Source: Kitasatospora sp. NBC_01250
GTDB lineage: Bacteria > Actinomycetota > Actinomycetes > Streptomycetales > Streptomycetaceae
DNA length: 64,000 nt
Direction of reading: 5' to 3'
Assembly: GCF_036226465.1 (NCBI RefSeq)
Contig: NZ_CP108476.1
Location: forward strand, 3,906,001-3,970,000
Positions 20,057-31,337 of the stretch are shown here, one piece after another. The number at the start of each line of letters is the position of its first letter. Within the stretch, counting starts at the first letter, position 1. The position numbers and the translations under genes were made by a program. The notes beneath the pieces were generated by a model, which was not told the origin of the DNA, made no database searches, and saw only the letters and a program-made list of their open reading frames with translations.

Positions 20057-21277
20057 ATGAAGACGCGTTTGGCGGCCGTCGCCACCGCGCTCGGCAGCGC
20101 CGTCGTACTCGCCGCGATCGCGGGCCCGAGTGCGTTCGCCGACACCGCCTCGCCCTTCCCCAGCCCCAGCCCCAGCGGCAGCACCTGGTCCTCGCCGGTG
20201 CCCTCACCGAGCGGCAGCACCTGGTCCTCCCCGGTGCCCTCGCCCAGCGGCAGCACCTGGTCCTCCCCGGTGCCCTCACCCAGCGGCAGCACCTCCTCCT
20301 CCCCCCTCGCCTCGCCCAGTGCCTCCGCGGTGACGGGCAGCCCGAGCGGGTCGCCCAGCTCGATCACCCAGCTGCCGCCGGCCGCGCAGGCCGACAACCC
20401 CTCGGTCGGCTTCGAGTCGATGCCGACCCACCCGATCGTGGTGGGCGGCGCGCCGGCCGAGTTCACGGTGACCTACACCAACCCGAGCCACCAGGACCTG
20501 ATCGCCTTCCCGAACCTCTTCGTGCCGAACACCCCGGCGAACCCGGGCCCCGCCCCGCTGAAGCTCGAGGTCCAGGACCCCCAGGGCGCCTGGCACCCCG
20601 CGGCCGTGCTCGGCTCGGGACCGTCGGCCCCGACGACCTGGGCGATGGTCTACCCGGGCCCGCAGGGCGACCCGTGGGACAACAGCTGGCTGTACCTGCC
20701 GGCCGGTGAGGCCGCGAGCATCCACGTGCGGCTGACCGCCGGTCCCACCACCCCGACCGGCGTCACGTACGCCGCCTCCGGCATCACCGGTTCGCTGCTC
20801 GACGCCTCGGGGACCCCGGTCAGCGTGGCCAGCGGCATGTGGGGCGCCACGCTCGAGTTCGCGGCGGCCGGCACCGGCCCGCAGGCGAGCGGTTCGCCGA
20901 GCACCGGTGGCACCACGGCCTCCAGCGGCGCCAACGGGTCCAACGGCTCGACCGCCCCGACCGGCTCCGCCCTCCCGACCGGCGCGAGCAGCCAGCCCGG
21001 CTCGACCTCCGCCGTGCCGGCGAGCCTGCGCTCCGAGGTCGCCGCCCCGCCGGTGCAGGCGCCCGCTCCGGCCGTGATCGCCGCCGCCAAGGCCGCCTCC
21101 CCGGCCCGCCCGGCCGGCGCCGTCGCGAGCGCCGGCCACAGCGCCGGCCCCTCGCTGGCGTTCACCGGTGGCGGCAGCGACAGCCTGCCGATCGCGCTGA
21201 CCGGCGCCGCCGTGGTCGCCGCCGGTGTCGGCACCCTCGTGGTGTTCCGCCGCCGCAAGGGCAGCCACGCCGCCTGA
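20057..21277 (+). CDS. Sortase-anchored (LAFTG) surface protein with N-terminal tandem repeats
   Basis: 406 aa from ATG 20057 with AGGGG upstream. The signal peptide (about 1-29) ends in SAFAD. It is followed by four 12-residue repeats (SGSTWSSPVPSP type, about 40-87). A folded middle domain (about 110-275) contains PTHPIVVGGAPAEFTVTYTN, an immunoglobulin-like beta sandwich by appearance. An Ala/Gly/Ser/Thr linker leads to the sorting signal LAFTG (367-371), a hydrophobic helix and a basic tail RRRKG. LAxTG is the motif used by class E sortases in Streptomyces, so the protein should be covalently attached to the cell wall. Confidence 0.9.
   Translation: MKTRLAAVATALGSAVVLAAIAGPSAFADTASPFPSPSPSGSTWSSPVPSPSGSTWSSPVPSPSGSTWSSPVPSPSGSTSSSPLASPSASAVTGSPSGSPSSITQLPPAAQADNPSVGFESMPTHPIVVGGAPAEFTVTYTNPSHQDLIAFPNLFVPNTPANPGPAPLKLEVQDPQGAWHPAAVLGSGPSAPTTWAMVYPGPQGDPWDNSWLYLPAGEAASIHVRLTAGPTTPTGVTYAASGITGSLLDASGTPVSVASGMWGATLEFAAAGTGPQASGSPSTGGTTASSGANGSNGSTAPTGSALPTGASSQPGSTSAVPASLRSEVAAPPVQAPAPAVIAAAKAASPARPAGAVASAGHSAGPSLAFTGGGSDSLPIALTGAAVVAAGVGTLVVFRRRKGSHAA
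20174..20317 (+). repeat. 36-bp tandem repeat (4 units) inside the surface-protein gene
   Basis: Four head-to-tail 36-bp units start at 20174, 20210, 20246 and 20282. Units 1-3 differ at only a few third-base positions; unit 4 has diverged (SGSTSSSPLASP). It encodes a flexible Ser/Pro stalk after the signal peptide. Confidence 0.95.
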
Positions 21278-21284
21278 CGCGGCC

Positions 21285-22502
21285 TCACGCCCCGGGGCGG
21301 CTCGCCTCCCCGGGGCTCTCGTCCGCACCGCGCGCCGGTTCGTCCACGCCGCGCGCCAGTTCGTGCACGGCCGCGGGCAGCCCGGTGCCCGCCCGCTCGG
21401 CCGCGCGTTCGAGCAGGACGGCGAGCCGGCGGTTGACCTCCGCCGGGCACTCCAGCAGCACCAGGTGGCCGGCCCCGGGCACCAGGACCAGCTCGGCGTC
21501 CGGCAGCGCCCGGGCGATGGTCTCGCTGTGCGTGGCGGGCGTGATCAGATCCTCGGTGCCGGCCAGCACCAGCACCGGCAGCCCGGTCATCGCCGCCAGC
21601 GCCGCCGTCTTCTCGTGCGCGCCGAAGGCGGGGTAGAACTCCGCGACCACGTCGATCGGGGTGCCGTCCAGCAGCTGCTCGGCGAACCGGGCCACCGCCG
21701 GGTCCACCGGCTTGCCGCTGCCGAAGGAGTACCGGCGGTAGAAGACGGCGCTGACGTCCGCGCCGATCCGCCGGGTGGCCTCCACCAGGCCGACCTGACT
21801 GCCCAGCAGCCTGACCACGCCGGGTCCCACCCGGCGCCAGACCTTGGAACCCACCGGGGAGAGCCCGAAGGTGACGGTCTCCCACTGCCCGGCCATCGTG
21901 CCGATCAGCGCGACCCCGGCCACCCGGTCCCGGAACAGCTGCGGCGCCCGGTCGGCCAGCGCCATGACGGTCATGCCGCCCATCGAGTGGCCGACCAGTA
22001 CCAGCGGCCCGCTCGGCGCGACCGCGTCGAGCACCGCCTCGAGGTCGCTGCCCAGCTGGTCGATCGAGGCGGGGCGCCCGGCCAGGTGGGAGCGGGAGCG
22101 CTCGGAGCGGCCGTGGCTGCGCTGGTCCCAGAAGACCAGCCGCAGACCGGCCCGCAGCGCCGCGCGCTGGAAGTGGAAGCTGTCCTGGTTGAGGCAGTAG
22201 CCGTGGCAGAAGACCACGGTGAGCGCCGACTCGCCCGCCTCCGGGCCGTCCACCTCGACGTACAGCTCGGTGCCGTCCTCGGCCCGCACGGTGCGCGGCC
22301 GTCCGCGCAGCGTGCCGAAGGGGGCGACCGCGTCCAGCTCCTCGCGGGCCCGCCGACGGGCCCGGCCCAGCGTCAGGCGCTCGATCGCCACGCCCGCCGC
22401 GGCCCCGGCCGCCGCCACGCCGAGCGACAGGCCGATCAGCCCGGCCCGGCTGACCGGGCCCGCCGCACCGCCCGGGACCGCCGGGCCCGCCGGGTCGCTC
22501 AC
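21285..22502 (-). CDS. Alpha/beta hydrolase with N-terminal membrane anchor
   Basis: 405 aa from GTG 22500-22502, 13 bp after the alr stop; the longer in-frame reading runs into alr and is rejected. One hydrophobic segment near the N-terminus (about 22-42, GLIGLSLGVAAAGAAAG) is followed by a hydrolase domain with the oxyanion motif FCHGYCLN, nucleophile elbow GHSMGG, acidic residue in LAGTEDLITPA and catalytic His in PGAGHLVLLE. The substrate is unknown. It is the last gene of the glmS-acpS-nnr-alr unit and ends 7 bp from the convergent surface-protein gene. This neighbour of alr is conserved in Streptomyces. Confidence 0.9.
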   Translation of the reverse strand: MSDPAGPAVPGGAAGPVSRAGLIGLSLGVAAAGAAAGVAIERLTLGRARRRAREELDAVAPFGTLRGRPRTVRAEDGTELYVEVDGPEAGESALTVVFCHGYCLNQDSFHFQRAALRAGLRLVFWDQRSHGRSERSRSHLAGRPASIDQLGSDLEAVLDAVAPSGPLVLVGHSMGGMTVMALADRAPQLFRDRVAGVALIGTMAGQWETVTFGLSPVGSKVWRRVGPGVVRLLGSQVGLVEATRRIGADVSAVFYRRYSFGSGKPVDPAVARFAEQLLDGTPIDVVAEFYPAFGAHEKTAALAAMTGLPVLVLAGTEDLITPATHSETIARALPDAELVLVPGAGHLVLLECPAEVNRRLAVLLERAAERAGTGLPAAVHELARGVDEPARGADESPGEASRPGA

Positions 22503-22515
22503 GCCGCCCGCCCGC

Positions 22516-23706
22516 TCACCCGAGCGCCCCGCTCCCGCCCACGTAGCGGCGCGGCACCCGGGACCCGATCCGGGTGACGATCTCGTACGCGATGGTCCCG
22601 CAGGCCCGTGCCCAGTCCTCGGCCGTCGGCTCACCGCGCTCGCCGCTGCCGAAGAGCAGCACCTCCTCGCCCACCTCGGGCGTGTCACCGCCGAGGTCGA
22701 CCACGAACTGGTCCATCGCGACCCGGCCGGCCACCGTGCGCCACTTGCCGCCGATCTTCACCGGGCCGGTCCCGCTCGCGTGCCGCGGGATGCCGTCGGC
22801 GTAGCCGACCGGGACCAGGCCGAGGGTGGTGTCGCCCGGGGTCGTGTACTGGTGGCCGTAGCTGACGCCGTGTCCGCCCGGGACCTGCTTGACCAGGGCC
22901 AGCCGGGCACTGAGCGACATCACCGGGCGCAGCCCGAAGTCGGCCGGCGAACCCACCTCGGGCACCGGCGACAGGCCGTACATCGACAGGCCGGTGCGGA
23001 CCAGGTCGTAGTGGGTCTCCGGGAGCAGCAGGGTGGCCGGCGAGTTGGCGATGTGGCGGACCTCGGGACGCACCCCGGCGCGCTCGGCATAGGCCAGCGC
23101 GGCGGCGAAGGCGTCCTGCTGGGCCCGGATCGAGGGGTGGCCCGGCTCGTCCGCGGCGGCGAAGTGCGACCAGATGCCGACCACCTTGAGCTGCCCGGCG
23201 GCCTGCGCGCGCAGCGCGGCGTCCACCAGATCGGGCCAGTCGTGCGGCTGGCAGCCGTTGCGGCCCAGGCCCGTGTCGGCCTTCAGGTGGACCCGCGCGG
23301 GTATGCCGGTGGCCCGCACCGCGTCGAGCAGCTCGTCCAGCGCCCACTGACCGCTGATCGACACGTCGATGTCGGCCCGCAGCGCCTGGGCCCAGGGGCC
23401 GCCCGGCGTCCACAGCCAGCACAGCACCCTGGCCTGTTCGGGGGCGATCCCGGCCGCGCGCAGCGCCAGCGCCTCCTCGGGCGTGGTGGCGCCGAGCCAG
23501 CGCACGCCCGCCGCCAGCGCCTCCAGGGCGCACGGCAGCGCGCCGTGGCCATAGGCGTCGGCCTTCACCACAGCCATCAGGGCGGCGCTCGACACCCGCT
23601 CACGCAGTGACGCGAGGTTGCCTCGGAGCGCGGCCAGATCGATCGTCGCCTCGGCGCGCAGTCCCTCGGCGAGCATGGCGGTCCCGGTCGTGTTCGCAGT
23701 TGTCAT
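22516..23706 (-). CDS. alr: Alanine racemase
   Basis: 396 aa PLP enzyme making D-alanine for peptidoglycan. The PLP lysine is K48 in AVVKADAYGHG and the second catalytic base is Y283 in GVSYGHQY. Conserved HLKADTGLGRNG and GYADGIPR are present, and the length is normal. ATG start. It lies 5 bp after nnr, so it is co-transcribed with glmS-acpS-nnr, combining two wall-precursor enzymes with a metabolite-repair enzyme. Confidence 0.97.
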   Translation of the reverse strand: MTTANTTGTAMLAEGLRAEATIDLAALRGNLASLRERVSSAALMAVVKADAYGHGALPCALEALAAGVRWLGATTPEEALALRAAGIAPEQARVLCWLWTPGGPWAQALRADIDVSISGQWALDELLDAVRATGIPARVHLKADTGLGRNGCQPHDWPDLVDAALRAQAAGQLKVVGIWSHFAAADEPGHPSIRAQQDAFAAALAYAERAGVRPEVRHIANSPATLLLPETHYDLVRTGLSMYGLSPVPEVGSPADFGLRPVMSLSARLALVKQVPGGHGVSYGHQYTTPGDTTLGLVPVGYADGIPRHASGTGPVKIGGKWRTVAGRVAMDQFVVDLGGDTPEVGEEVLLFGSGERGEPTAEDWARACGTIAYEIVTRIGSRVPRRYVGGSGALG

Positions 23707-23711
23707 CGGGG

Positions 23712-25184
23712 TCAGTCTCCCAGACCTGCGGCGTTGCCCGCCCGACGGGCCACCGGGCGCCCCTCGGCGGCATCGCGCCAGGCGGCCGGCAGGGCCGCGG
23801 CGATGTCACTGGCGGTGATCGGCGCGCCGCTGCCGGCGGCCAGCCGGCCGGCCAGTCCGTGCAGGTAGGCGCCGACCGGCGCGGCGTCGAAGGGCGGCAG
23901 ACCGGCGGCGAGCAGCGCGCCGATCAGGCCGGCCAGCACGTCGCCGCTGCCCGCGGTGGCCAGCCAGCCGGTGCCGGTGGCGTTCACCCGGGCGGTGCCG
24001 TCCGGGCGGGCGACGACGGTGGTCGAACCCTTGAGCAGCACGGTGGCGCCGTACCGGGCGGCCAGCTCGCGGGCGTGCCGCAGCCGGGCGCCGGCCACCT
24101 GGTCCGCGCTCGCGTCCCCGCCCAGCAGCCGGGCCGCCTCGCCCGCGTGCGGGGTCAGCAGGGTGGGGGCGCTGCGCCCGGCCAGCGCGCGCGGGCCGCG
24201 GCGGGCCAGTTCGGTCAGGCCGTCGGCGTCCACCAGCACCGGGACCTGGCCGGCCAGCGCGTCGTCCAGCGCCTCGGCGGTGTCGTCACCGGAGCCGGGG
24301 CCCACCACCCAGGACTGCACCCGCCCGGCGGTGAGCAGGATCTCGGGGTGGCGGCGGACCAGCTCCTCGCCGGCCCGGCCCTGGTAGCGCACCGCGCCGG
24401 CGCCGCCGTGCAGGGCACCGGCCACCGCGAGCAGCCCGGCGCCCGGGTAGCGCTCGGAGCCGGCCAGCACCCCCACCACGCCGCGCTTGTACTTGTCGCT
24501 CTCGGCCGCCGGCCAGGGCAGCAGCTCGGCCAGGTCGGCGTGCTGGAGCGCCTCGACGGGCGCGGCGGGCGGGCGCAGCCCGATCCCCACCAGCTGCACG
24601 GGGCCGGCGTACCCGGCGCCCGGGTCGATCAGCAGGCCCGGCTTGTGGGTGCCGAAGGTGACCGTCAGGTCGGCGCGCAGCGCGGCCCCGGCGACCTCCC
24701 CGGTGTCGGCGTCCACCCCGCTCGGCAGGTCCACCGCGATCAGCGTGCCGCGGCGCGGCTGCCGGGCGTACGGTTCGGCGGCCGGTCGCAGCGGGCCGCT
24801 GCCGCCGATGCCGACGATCCCGTCGAGGATCAGGTCGGCGCGGCTGAAGTCGGCCAGGCCGACCTCCTGATCCGTGGTCACCTGACTGCCCGTCGCCCGC
24901 AGCGCCGCGAGCGCGGCGGGGTGCGCCCGTTCGGGGGTCAGCAGGACGGCGGTCACGGCGGCGCCGCGGCGGGCCAGCCTCGCGCCGGCGAAGAGCGCGT
25001 CGCCGCCGTTGTCGCCGCTGCCCGCCAGCACCAGCACCCGGCTGCCGTAGACCCGGCCGCGCCGGCGGGTCAGCACCCGGGCACAGGTGGCGACCAGGCC
25101 CGCGACGGCCCGGTCCATCAGGGGCTGCCCGGCCAGTTCGGCCTCGGCGGCGCGGACTTGTTCGACGGTGTGAGCGTGGCGCAT
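23712..25184 (-). CDS. nnr: Bifunctional NAD(P)HX epimerase / ADP-dependent NAD(P)HX dehydratase
   Basis: 490 aa. The N-terminal YjeF_N epimerase domain (about 1-210) shows AGSGDNGGDALFAGARLA and VDLPSGVDADTG. The C-terminal ribokinase-like dehydratase domain (about 225-475) shows LAGSERYPGAGLLA, VVGPGSGDD, LTPHAGEAARLLG, LLKGSTTVV and TAGSGDVLAG. It repairs hydrated NADH/NADPH. The gene starts 9 bp after acpS. ATG start with only a weak ribosome site; coupling to acpS translation may help. Confidence 0.96.
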   Translation of the reverse strand: MRHAHTVEQVRAAEAELAGQPLMDRAVAGLVATCARVLTRRRGRVYGSRVLVLAGSGDNGGDALFAGARLARRGAAVTAVLLTPERAHPAALAALRATGSQVTTDQEVGLADFSRADLILDGIVGIGGSGPLRPAAEPYARQPRRGTLIAVDLPSGVDADTGEVAGAALRADLTVTFGTHKPGLLIDPGAGYAGPVQLVGIGLRPPAAPVEALQHADLAELLPWPAAESDKYKRGVVGVLAGSERYPGAGLLAVAGALHGGAGAVRYQGRAGEELVRRHPEILLTAGRVQSWVVGPGSGDDTAEALDDALAGQVPVLVDADGLTELARRGPRALAGRSAPTLLTPHAGEAARLLGGDASADQVAGARLRHARELAARYGATVLLKGSTTVVARPDGTARVNATGTGWLATAGSGDVLAGLIGALLAAGLPPFDAAPVGAYLHGLAGRLAAGSGAPITASDIAAALPAAWRDAAEGRPVARRAGNAAGLGD

Positions 25185-25193
25185 GACAGCAAC

Positions 25194-25562
25194 CTAACCC
25201 TCCGCGACGACCACCGCCGAGGCCACGCCCGCATCGTGGCTCAGCGACAAGTGCCACGTCCGCACGCCGAGTTCCGCCGCACGCGCGGCAATCGTGCCGC
25301 TGACGTGCAAGGTCGGCCGGCCCGACGGCTCGCTGCGCACCTCGGCGTCGTGCCACTCCAGCCCGCCCGGCGCGCCGAGCGCCTTGGCCAGCGCCTCCTT
25401 GGCCGCGAACCGGGCCGCGAGCGAGGCGGCCGAGCGCTGCTTGCCGGAGGGCTGCAGCTGCTCGGCCGCGGTGAAGAGCCGCTCGCGCAGGCCCGGGGTC
25501 CGCGCGAGCGACTCCGTGAAGCGGTCGATCGAGGCGACGTCGATTCCCACACCGATGATCAC
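25194..25562 (-). CDS. acpS: Holo-[acyl-carrier-protein] synthase
   Basis: 122 aa, GTG start. It transfers 4'-phosphopantetheine to ACP. The family motifs are intact: [13 protein letters not shown] (Asp8 binds Mg2+) and [12 protein letters not shown] (Glu/Lys), with SLSHD near the C-terminus. It starts 21 bp after the glmS stop and ends 9 bp before nnr. The length matches group I AcpS proteins. Confidence 0.97.
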   Translation of the reverse strand: MIIGVGIDVASIDRFTESLARTPGLRERLFTAAEQLQPSGKQRSAASLAARFAAKEALAKALGAPGGLEWHDAEVRSEPSGRPTLHVSGTIAARAAELGVRTWHLSLSHDAGVASAVVVAEG

Positions 25563-25583
25563 CCGACCGACCCTAGCCGGTGG

Positions 25584-27440
<1,857 letters not shown>

Positions 27441-27560
27441 ATGTGTCAGCATAAGGGCCGATGAACGGCCGAAGCGGCTCCGAGGTTTCACCGAAGCCGC
27501 CCTTCGGGCAACGGTTCGTGACCGACACCACAGCGCCGGGCCGCCCCCGGAGCGCCCACA

Positions 27561-28565
27561 ATGGACCATGTGCTGACCGAACTCTGTAGCCAGGGCGCCC
27601 TCTCGACGCCCAGCCCGTCGCCGTCACCCTCGCCGTACGTCGACCTCTCCCGGGCCGAGTGGAGCGCCCTGCGCGACCGCACCCCCCTGCCGCTGACCGC
27701 GGCCGAGGTGGAGCAGCTGCGCGGCCTCGGCACAGCACTGGACCTGGACGAGGTCCGGGACGTCTACCTGCCGCTGTCCCGGCTGCTCAACCTCTACATC
27801 CACGCCACCCACGAGCTGCGCGGCGCGGTGGGCACCTTCCTGGACACCGGGGACACCGAGCGCACCCGCACCCCGTTCGTCATCGGGGTGGCCGGCTCGG
27901 TGGCGGTCGGCAAGTCCACCACCGCCCGGCTGCTGCAGGCCCTGCTGGCCCGCTGGCCCGAGCACCCGCGGGTCGAACTGGTCACCACCGACGGCTTCCT
28001 GCTGCCCAACGCCGAGCTGCGCCGGCGCGGCCTGATGGCCCGCAAGGGGTTCCCCGAGTCCTACGACCGCCGGGCGCTGATGCGCTTCGTGGCGGACGTG
28101 AAGGCGGGCAAGGACCAGGTCACCGCCCCGGTCTACTCGCACCTGGTCTACGACATCGTGCCCACCGAGCGGCTCGTGGTGCAGCGCCCCGACATCCTGA
28201 TCGTCGAGGGCCTGAACGTGCTGCAGCCCGCGCTGCCCGGCACCGACGGGCGCACCCGCCTGGCGGTGGCCGACTACTTCGACTTCTCCATCTACGTCGA
28301 CGCCCGCACCGACGACATCGAGAACTGGTACCTGTCCCGGTTCAAGAAGCTGCGGGACACCGCGTTCCAGGACCCCAACTCCTACTTCCGCCGGTTCACC
28401 GAGGTGCCGGAGGAGGAGGCGCTGGAGTACGGCCGCCAGGTCTGGCGCACCATCAACAAGCCCAATCTGCTGGAGAACGTGCTGCCCACCCGGGGGCGGG
28501 CCACGCTGGTGCTGCAGAAGGGCGCCGACCACAAGGTCCGCCGCGCCCTCCTGCGCAAGCTCTGA
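27561..28565 (+). CDS. coaA: Type I pantothenate kinase
   Basis: 334 aa, ATG 27561 with GGAGCG upstream. It phosphorylates pantothenate, the first step of CoA synthesis. The P-loop GSVAVGKST is at 112-120. Other conserved blocks are [29 protein letters not shown] and [13 protein letters not shown]. An N-terminal Ser/Pro repeat (SPSPSPSPY, about 17-26) is an addition to the E. coli protein. It is convergent with glmM, with only 7 bp between the stops. Confidence 0.96.
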   Translation: MDHVLTELCSQGALSTPSPSPSPSPYVDLSRAEWSALRDRTPLPLTAAEVEQLRGLGTALDLDEVRDVYLPLSRLLNLYIHATHELRGAVGTFLDTGDTERTRTPFVIGVAGSVAVGKSTTARLLQALLARWPEHPRVELVTTDGFLLPNAELRRRGLMARKGFPESYDRRALMRFVADVKAGKDQVTAPVYSHLVYDIVPTERLVVQRPDILIVEGLNVLQPALPGTDGRTRLAVADYFDFSIYVDARTDDIENWYLSRFKKLRDTAFQDPNSYFRRFTEVPEEEALEYGRQVWRTINKPNLLENVLPTRGRATLVLQKGADHKVRRALLRKL

Positions 28566-28572
28566 GTCCGGC

Positions 28573-29940
28573 TCAGATCGCCAGCTGCTCGCGGACCACG
28601 CCGGCCAGCTGCTCGGCCACCGCCCTGGCCTGCTCCTGGTCGGCCGCCTCCACCATCACCCGCACCAGCGGCTCGGTGCCGGAGGGGCGCAGCAACACCC
28701 GTCCGGTGCTGCCGAGTTCGCCCTCGGCCTTGGCGACCGCCGCGAGCAGCTCGGGGTTGCCGGCCGCCCGGTTCTTGTCCACGTCCTTGACGTTGATCAG
28801 CACCTGCGGCAGCCGGGTCATCACGGCGGCCAGCTCGGCCAGCGGCTGCTTGGTGGCGGCCAGCCGGGCGCCCAGCATCAGACCGGTCAGGGTGCCGTCG
28901 CCGGTGGTCGCGTGGTCCAGCAGGATCACGTGCCCGGACTGCTCGCCGCCCAGCGCGTAGCCGTGCTCCTTCATCGCCTCCAGCACGTAGCGGTCCCCCA
29001 CCGCCGTCTCGACCAGGTCGATGCCCTCGCGCTCCATGGCCAGCTTGAAGCCCAGGTTGGCCATCACGGTGCCGACCGCGGTGTTGCCGCGCAGCGTGCC
29101 GGCCTCGCGCATGGCCACCGCCAGGATCGCGATGATCTGGTCGCCGTCCACCTCGTCGCCCTGCGCGTCGGCGGCCAGGCAGCGGTCCGCGTCGCCGTCC
29201 AGCGCGATGCCCAGGTCGGCCCGGTGCTCGGTCATCGCCCGGCGCAGCCCGTCCAGGTGGGTGGAGCCGACGCCGTCGTTGATGTTCAGCCCGGTCGGCT
29301 CGGCGCCCAGGGTGAAGACCACCTCGGCACCGGCCCGGGCGAAGGCCTCGGGGGCCACCTTGGCCGCGGCGCCGTGCGCGCCGTCGATGACGACCTTCAC
29401 GCCGTCCAGCCGGTTGGGCAGCACGGCCACCAGGTGGGCGACGTACTTGTCGAAGCCCTCGGTGTACTCGTGCACCCGGCCGACCCCGGCACCGGTGGGC
29501 CGCACCCGCACCGGCTCGGCGCCGGAGCGCGCGTGGTGGTAGTCCGCCTCGATCGCGTCCTCGATCGCGTCGTCCAGCTTGTGGCCGCCGCGGGCCAGGA
29601 ACTTGATGCCGTTGTCCGGCATCGCGTTGTGGCTGGCCGAGAGCATCACGCCGAAGTCGGCGCCGAGCGCACCGGTCAGGTACGCCACGGCGGGGGTCGG
29701 CAGCACGCCCACCCGCAGCACGTCCACGCCGGAGCCGGCCAGCCCGGCGATCACGGCGGCCTCCAGGAACTCGCCCGAGGCGCGCGGGTCGCGGCCCACC
29801 ACCGCCACCGGGCGCCGGCCGGCGCCGCCCGAGTCGCCGAGCACGTGGGCGGCTGCCATCGACAGGCCCAGCGCCAGTTCGGCGGTCAGAGATTCGTTGG
29901 CCACACCGCGTACGCCGTCCGTACCGAAGAGTCGTGCCAC
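28573..29940 (-). CDS. glmM: Phosphoglucosamine mutase
   Basis: 455 aa from GTG 29938-29940 (AAGGACGGG upstream). The protein then begins [11 protein letters not shown] as in all GlmM proteins; the longer in-frame reading is rejected. The phosphoserine is S103 in [11 protein letters not shown], the metal site is DGDADRC, the sugar loop GGEQSGH, and the phosphate loop [12 protein letters not shown]. It converts GlcN-6-P to GlcN-1-P. It lies downstream of rplM-rpsI as in other actinobacteria, separated from rpsI by two hairpins. Confidence 0.97.
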   Translation of the reverse strand: MARLFGTDGVRGVANESLTAELALGLSMAAAHVLGDSGGAGRRPVAVVGRDPRASGEFLEAAVIAGLAGSGVDVLRVGVLPTPAVAYLTGALGADFGVMLSASHNAMPDNGIKFLARGGHKLDDAIEDAIEADYHHARSGAEPVRVRPTGAGVGRVHEYTEGFDKYVAHLVAVLPNRLDGVKVVIDGAHGAAAKVAPEAFARAGAEVVFTLGAEPTGLNINDGVGSTHLDGLRRAMTEHRADLGIALDGDADRCLAADAQGDEVDGDQIIAILAVAMREAGTLRGNTAVGTVMANLGFKLAMEREGIDLVETAVGDRYVLEAMKEHGYALGGEQSGHVILLDHATTGDGTLTGLMLGARLAATKQPLAELAAVMTRLPQVLINVKDVDKNRAAGNPELLAAVAKAEGELGSTGRVLLRPSGTEPLVRVMVEAADQEQARAVAEQLAGVVREQLAI

Positions 29941-30035
29941 AGTCCCGTCCTTTGTTGCCGGCCGTCGCACGGCCTGGGGAGGGGCCGCACGAGGGTGGAG
30001 GAATCCCTGGCCGCCTGACCGGTCCAGGGAGCACA

Positions 30036-30068
30036 ACGCCCCGGGGCACATGAAGTGCTCCGGGGCGT
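30036..30068 (-). terminator. Hairpin terminator between rpsI and glmM (distal)
   Basis: A 14-bp stem with one G-U pair (30036-30049 with 30055-30068, 5-nt loop) lies about 50 bp past the rpsI stop. Confidence 0.75.
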
Positions 30069-30080
30069 GGGTCCCACCTG

Positions 30081-30112
30081 CGGGGTGCGCACCAAGGGCG
30101 GTACGCACCCCG
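30081..30112 (-). terminator. Hairpin terminator between rpsI and glmM (proximal)
   Basis: A perfect 9-bp outer stem (30081-30089 with 30104-30112), extended inward by 3 bp after a mismatch, starts 8 bp past the rpsI stop. With the next hairpin it forms a tandem terminator. Confidence 0.7.
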
Positions 30113-30119
30113 GGGGTGA

Positions 30120-30632
30120 CTAGCGCTTGCTGTACTGCGGGGCCTTACGGGCCTTCTTGAGACCGGCCTTCTTGCGCTCGACGGCACGCGCGTCACGCAT
30201 CAGGAAGCCGGCCTTCTTGAGGGCGGCGCGGTTGTTGTCCACGTCGGCCTCGTTCAGGGCACGGGCCACGCCGAGGCGCAGCGCGTAGGCCTGACCGGAG
30301 ACGCCGCCGCCCGCGATGCGCGCGACAACGTCGTAACGGCCGTCCAGCTCAAGGAGCTTGAAGGGCTCGTTCACGGTCTGCTGGTGCACCTTGTTGGGGA
30401 AGTAGTTCTCCAGGGTGCGACCGTTGATCTTCCACTGGCCGGTGCCGGGGACGATGCGCACGCGGGCGATCGCCTCCTTGCGACGGCCGAGGCCGGCGCC
30501 GGGGACGGCCTCGGCGAAGCGGCCGGCCAGCGACTCGGTGGAGTACGACTCGGTGTCCTCGGAGGTGTACTCGGTGTACTCCTCGTCGACCTCGATGTCC
30601 AGGGGGGTCTCGATGGCAGCGTTCTCGGCCAC
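30120..30632 (-). CDS. rpsI: 30S ribosomal protein S9
   Basis: 170 aa, GTG start with GAGGAAC. The conserved S9 body begins at about residue 48 ([17 protein letters not shown]) and ends in the universal basic tail APQYSKR that reaches the P-site tRNA. An acidic, Tyr/Ser/Thr-rich N-terminal extension of about 45 residues ([18 protein letters not shown]) is typical of actinobacterial S9. It is the second gene of the rplM-rpsI pair (44-bp gap). Confidence 0.98.
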   Translation of the reverse strand: MAENAAIETPLDIEVDEEYTEYTSEDTESYSTESLAGRFAEAVPGAGLGRRKEAIARVRIVPGTGQWKINGRTLENYFPNKVHQQTVNEPFKLLELDGRYDVVARIAGGGVSGQAYALRLGVARALNEADVDNNRAALKKAGFLMRDARAVERKKAGLKKARKAPQYSKR

Positions 30633-30676
30633 GATGTTCCTCAGCTTTTCTTAGTTAAGGGGCTTGGTGGCCGGAA

Positions 30677-31120
30677 TTACTGCGCGACCTGGGAGATCTC
30701 GAACGGCACCGGCTGCTGGGCAGCGTGCGGGTGCTGGTCGCCCGAGTAGACCTTCAGCTTCGAGAGCATCTGACGGCCCAGGGTGTTCTTGGGGATCATG
30801 CCCTTGATGGCCTTCTCGACGGCCTTCTCCGGGTTCTTGTCCAGCAGGTCGTCGTAGCGCACCGAGCGCAGACCGCCCGGGAAGCCCGAGTGGCGGTAGG
30901 CCAGCTTCTGGGTCTTCTTGTTACCGGACAGGTGCACCTTGTCGGCGTTGATGATGATGACGAAGTCACCAGTGTCAACGTGCGGCGCGTAGATCGCCTT
31001 GTGCTTGCCGCGGAGCAGGTTGGCGGCCTGGGAGGCCAGGCGGCCGAGCACGACGTCGGTCGCGTCGATGACGTGCCACTGACGCTGGACGTCGCCGGGC
31101 TTGGGGCTGTACGTACGCAC
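30677..31120 (-). CDS. rplM: 50S ribosomal protein L13
   Basis: 147 aa, GTG start. It shows the L13 signatures [32 protein letters not shown] and [19 protein letters not shown]. It is the first gene of the rplM-rpsI transcript. A good promoter lies at 31296-31324 and the leader is about 170 nt. Confidence 0.98.
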   Translation of the reverse strand: MRTYSPKPGDVQRQWHVIDATDVVLGRLASQAANLLRGKHKAIYAPHVDTGDFVIIINADKVHLSGNKKTQKLAYRHSGFPGGLRSVRYDDLLDKNPEKAVEKAIKGMIPKNTLGRQMLSKLKVYSGDQHPHAAQQPVPFEISQVAQ

Positions 31121-31295
31121 GGTCGTAGCCTTCGCTTTTCAGTGAGTGAGTCCTGACAGGAGCACCCGGACGAGGAGATCAGCCTGGTTCCACTTGGACG
31201 CAATTCAAGGGGAGCCGCTGGTCGTCGGCCTGGTATCTCCGGCGTAATGACCTCTCACGTGAGATGGAGCGAGCCAATACGCACAACAAGTGCTC

Positions 31296-31324
31296 AGCCT
31301 ACCGGCTGCGCGAGGCAGGGCCAA
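31296..31324 (-). promoter_or_regulatory. rplM-rpsI promoter
   Basis: On the minus strand TTGGCC (31319-31324) and TAGGCT (31296-31301) are 17 nt apart. The leader (to 31121) carries a 12-bp perfect palindrome, TCTCACGTGAGA (31253-31264), which could act as hairpin or binding site. Confidence 0.65.
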
Positions 31325-31337
31325 ATCCCCACGGGCG

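Noticed and set aside
20174..20317. CRISPR-like array
   Set aside because: The units are contiguous with no spacers and encode an in-frame Ser/Pro repeat.
27441..27560. glmS ribozyme or other riboswitch before glmS
   Set aside because: The gap is 120 bp, shorter than a glmS ribozyme, and shows only a small GGCCG/CGGCC hairpin.
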